In this document: positions 62,901 through 64,000 of the stretch, piece by piece
How positions within the stretch are numbered: the stretch's first letter is position 1
Layout: the number at the start of each line of letters is the position of its first letter
Origin: Burhinus oedicnemus
Taxonomy: Eukaryota > Chordata > Aves > Charadriiformes > Burhinidae
Direction: 5' to 3'
Assembly: GCA_008921705.1 (NCBI GenBank)
Contig: VFFE01009170.1
Span: 1,000,335-1,064,334, forward strand
DNA: 64,000 nucleotides
The notes under the pieces: generated by a model
Seen by the model: only the letters and a program-made list of their open reading frames with translations
Told to the model about the DNA's origin: nothing
The model's database searches: none
Translations under genes and position numbers: made by a program

Positions 62901-64000
62901 GTTAAATGCTGATAACATCCAGCACGAACTCCTCTTTCAAGTTTCTCACCACCAACAACAGTTTCAAGAGCACCAGCTCTCTTGCTAGGCTCCACCAAAA
63001 AGAGCAGGTAACAGAAGACTGCTTTAGCCAATGTGGAATTCAGAAGTATACAAAAGGTTTTTAAACACACAAACAAGGTAAGTTTGTCCCTCGCCTCATA
63101 TCAGTCCTGAGACTCAGCACACTCAGCAAGCTACTTTCAAAATACAGAGCATGAGAAAAACCTCCCATCTATGCAGTCCAGCAAGAACTACATAAGAAAG
63201 GCACCCTTCAGCGTGAGCACGCTTTTTCCTCTACACAGCAAAGGACTTGTTTTGCTAAAGGGCTTATTTACGAAATTATCTTAATGACTAAGAAGCTCAG
63301 TGAGTTCACAAATCAAAATAAATCACCAGCTTTATTACACAAGCATAACTGTCGAGCACTGTACTTTGGTTTTGTTTCAGTTTCTCATTACTACATTCAC
63401 AACCCTTTAGAAGTGTTATACACCCGTCACACGTACATACAGGTTTACAAAGTGTAAAACACGTAAAGACTGCAATACCCAAGCAGTATCCAGCTGACAG
63501 AACCCACTGGTCTTACAAGTATTAACTTAGTTTTGACCATGAGATAAGAACAAAGTGGTTACATATAAGAAAATAACAAGCCAACCTCATTTTCTCTCCT
63601 AAGCAACCATAAAGCCTATGCAAGCATATTCAGTTGTTTTCTGCCCTCAGCTGCATCTCATATGGCTTGCTTCATGAAGGTACCAGGGGATCTGTGATTA
63701 CAGAGTTACCACAGCTGAGGCAGAGGAACACCCATCCCTTCAAATGAAGGAGACAGTGTACAGAGGAGACCAGATAATCCCCAGCCGTACCAGTGCCACC
63801 TTTCTGACATAGCTGAAGGTGGATTCTCTAGTTAACGACACTCCTTAAAGCCAGATGCAGGCTTCCTCAGAACAAGCAAGTACATTCCTAAGTACTACAA
63901 GGATAAATTAATTAAGAGAGTCAGCTTTCCTATGCCGATAGGAACAGCTACAAAGCAACTCCTCCTTCCTCTCCTTCATGAGGATCAGGCAGATACTGAA
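59910..64000. other. Non-coding AT-rich DNA, no gene recognised
   Basis: No gene or repeat family is recognised. The 108-codon plus-strand frame at 60220-60546 encodes no known motif and is chance-level. On the minus strand an excellent CAG/gtgagt donor lies at about 60680, but every plausible upstream acceptor gives stop codons in all frames, so it is not part of a coding exon. No polyadenylation arrangement, CpG island or RNA gene was seen up to the window edge. Confidence 0.55.

Overview
The window is vertebrate nuclear DNA, AT-rich and almost entirely non-coding, and it is most likely from a bird. The support is the repeat content. Several 5'-truncated CR1 LINEs carry the bird-type 3' end (a 'gttgagattggaaggg' block, 'acctctggaggtca', and an ATTCTRTG tail). 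One older CR1 copy resembles those of turtles and crocodiles. A few very old MIR-like SINE remnants are present. I see no Alu, L1, B1/B2 or other mammal-specific repeat. Recognisable repeats cover only a few percent of the sequence, which also fits a bird. I cannot name a species.

Layout. 1-13.5 kb: anonymous AT-rich DNA with homopolymer runs and a G/T-rich tract near 10.0 kb. 13.5-13.9 kb: CR1 on the minus strand. 13.9-31.7 kb: anonymous DNA with one MIR at 17.9 kb, perfect hairpins at 17.6, 24.2 and 25.4 kb, and small microsatellites. 31.7-32.3 kb: an internally deleted CR1 (minus) that keeps the reverse-transcriptase FADD motif. 40.2-40.8 kb: an old, reptile-like CR1 (minus). 43.7 and 49.4 kb: a weak and a clear MIR. 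48.1 and 49.2 kb: purine/G-rich tracts. 55.8-57.0 kb: two CR1 copies in opposite orientation that could pair with each other in RNA. 57-64 kb: anonymous DNA.

No complete protein-coding gene, RNA gene, CpG-island promoter, LTR retrovirus, DNA transposon or CRISPR-like array could be recognised. Outside the CR1 copies, the longest open frames (up to 166 codons) are about what chance gives in 64 kb of AT-rich DNA, and none resembles a family I know. The stretch therefore reads as intergenic DNA or long introns. Three segments have strong splice signals around an open frame and could be single exons: 45886-45966 (+), 55420-55606 (+) and 59714-59875 (-). They lie on both strands, so they cannot all belong to one gene, and chance remains a good explanation for each. 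No evidence of an undescribed biological system was found.
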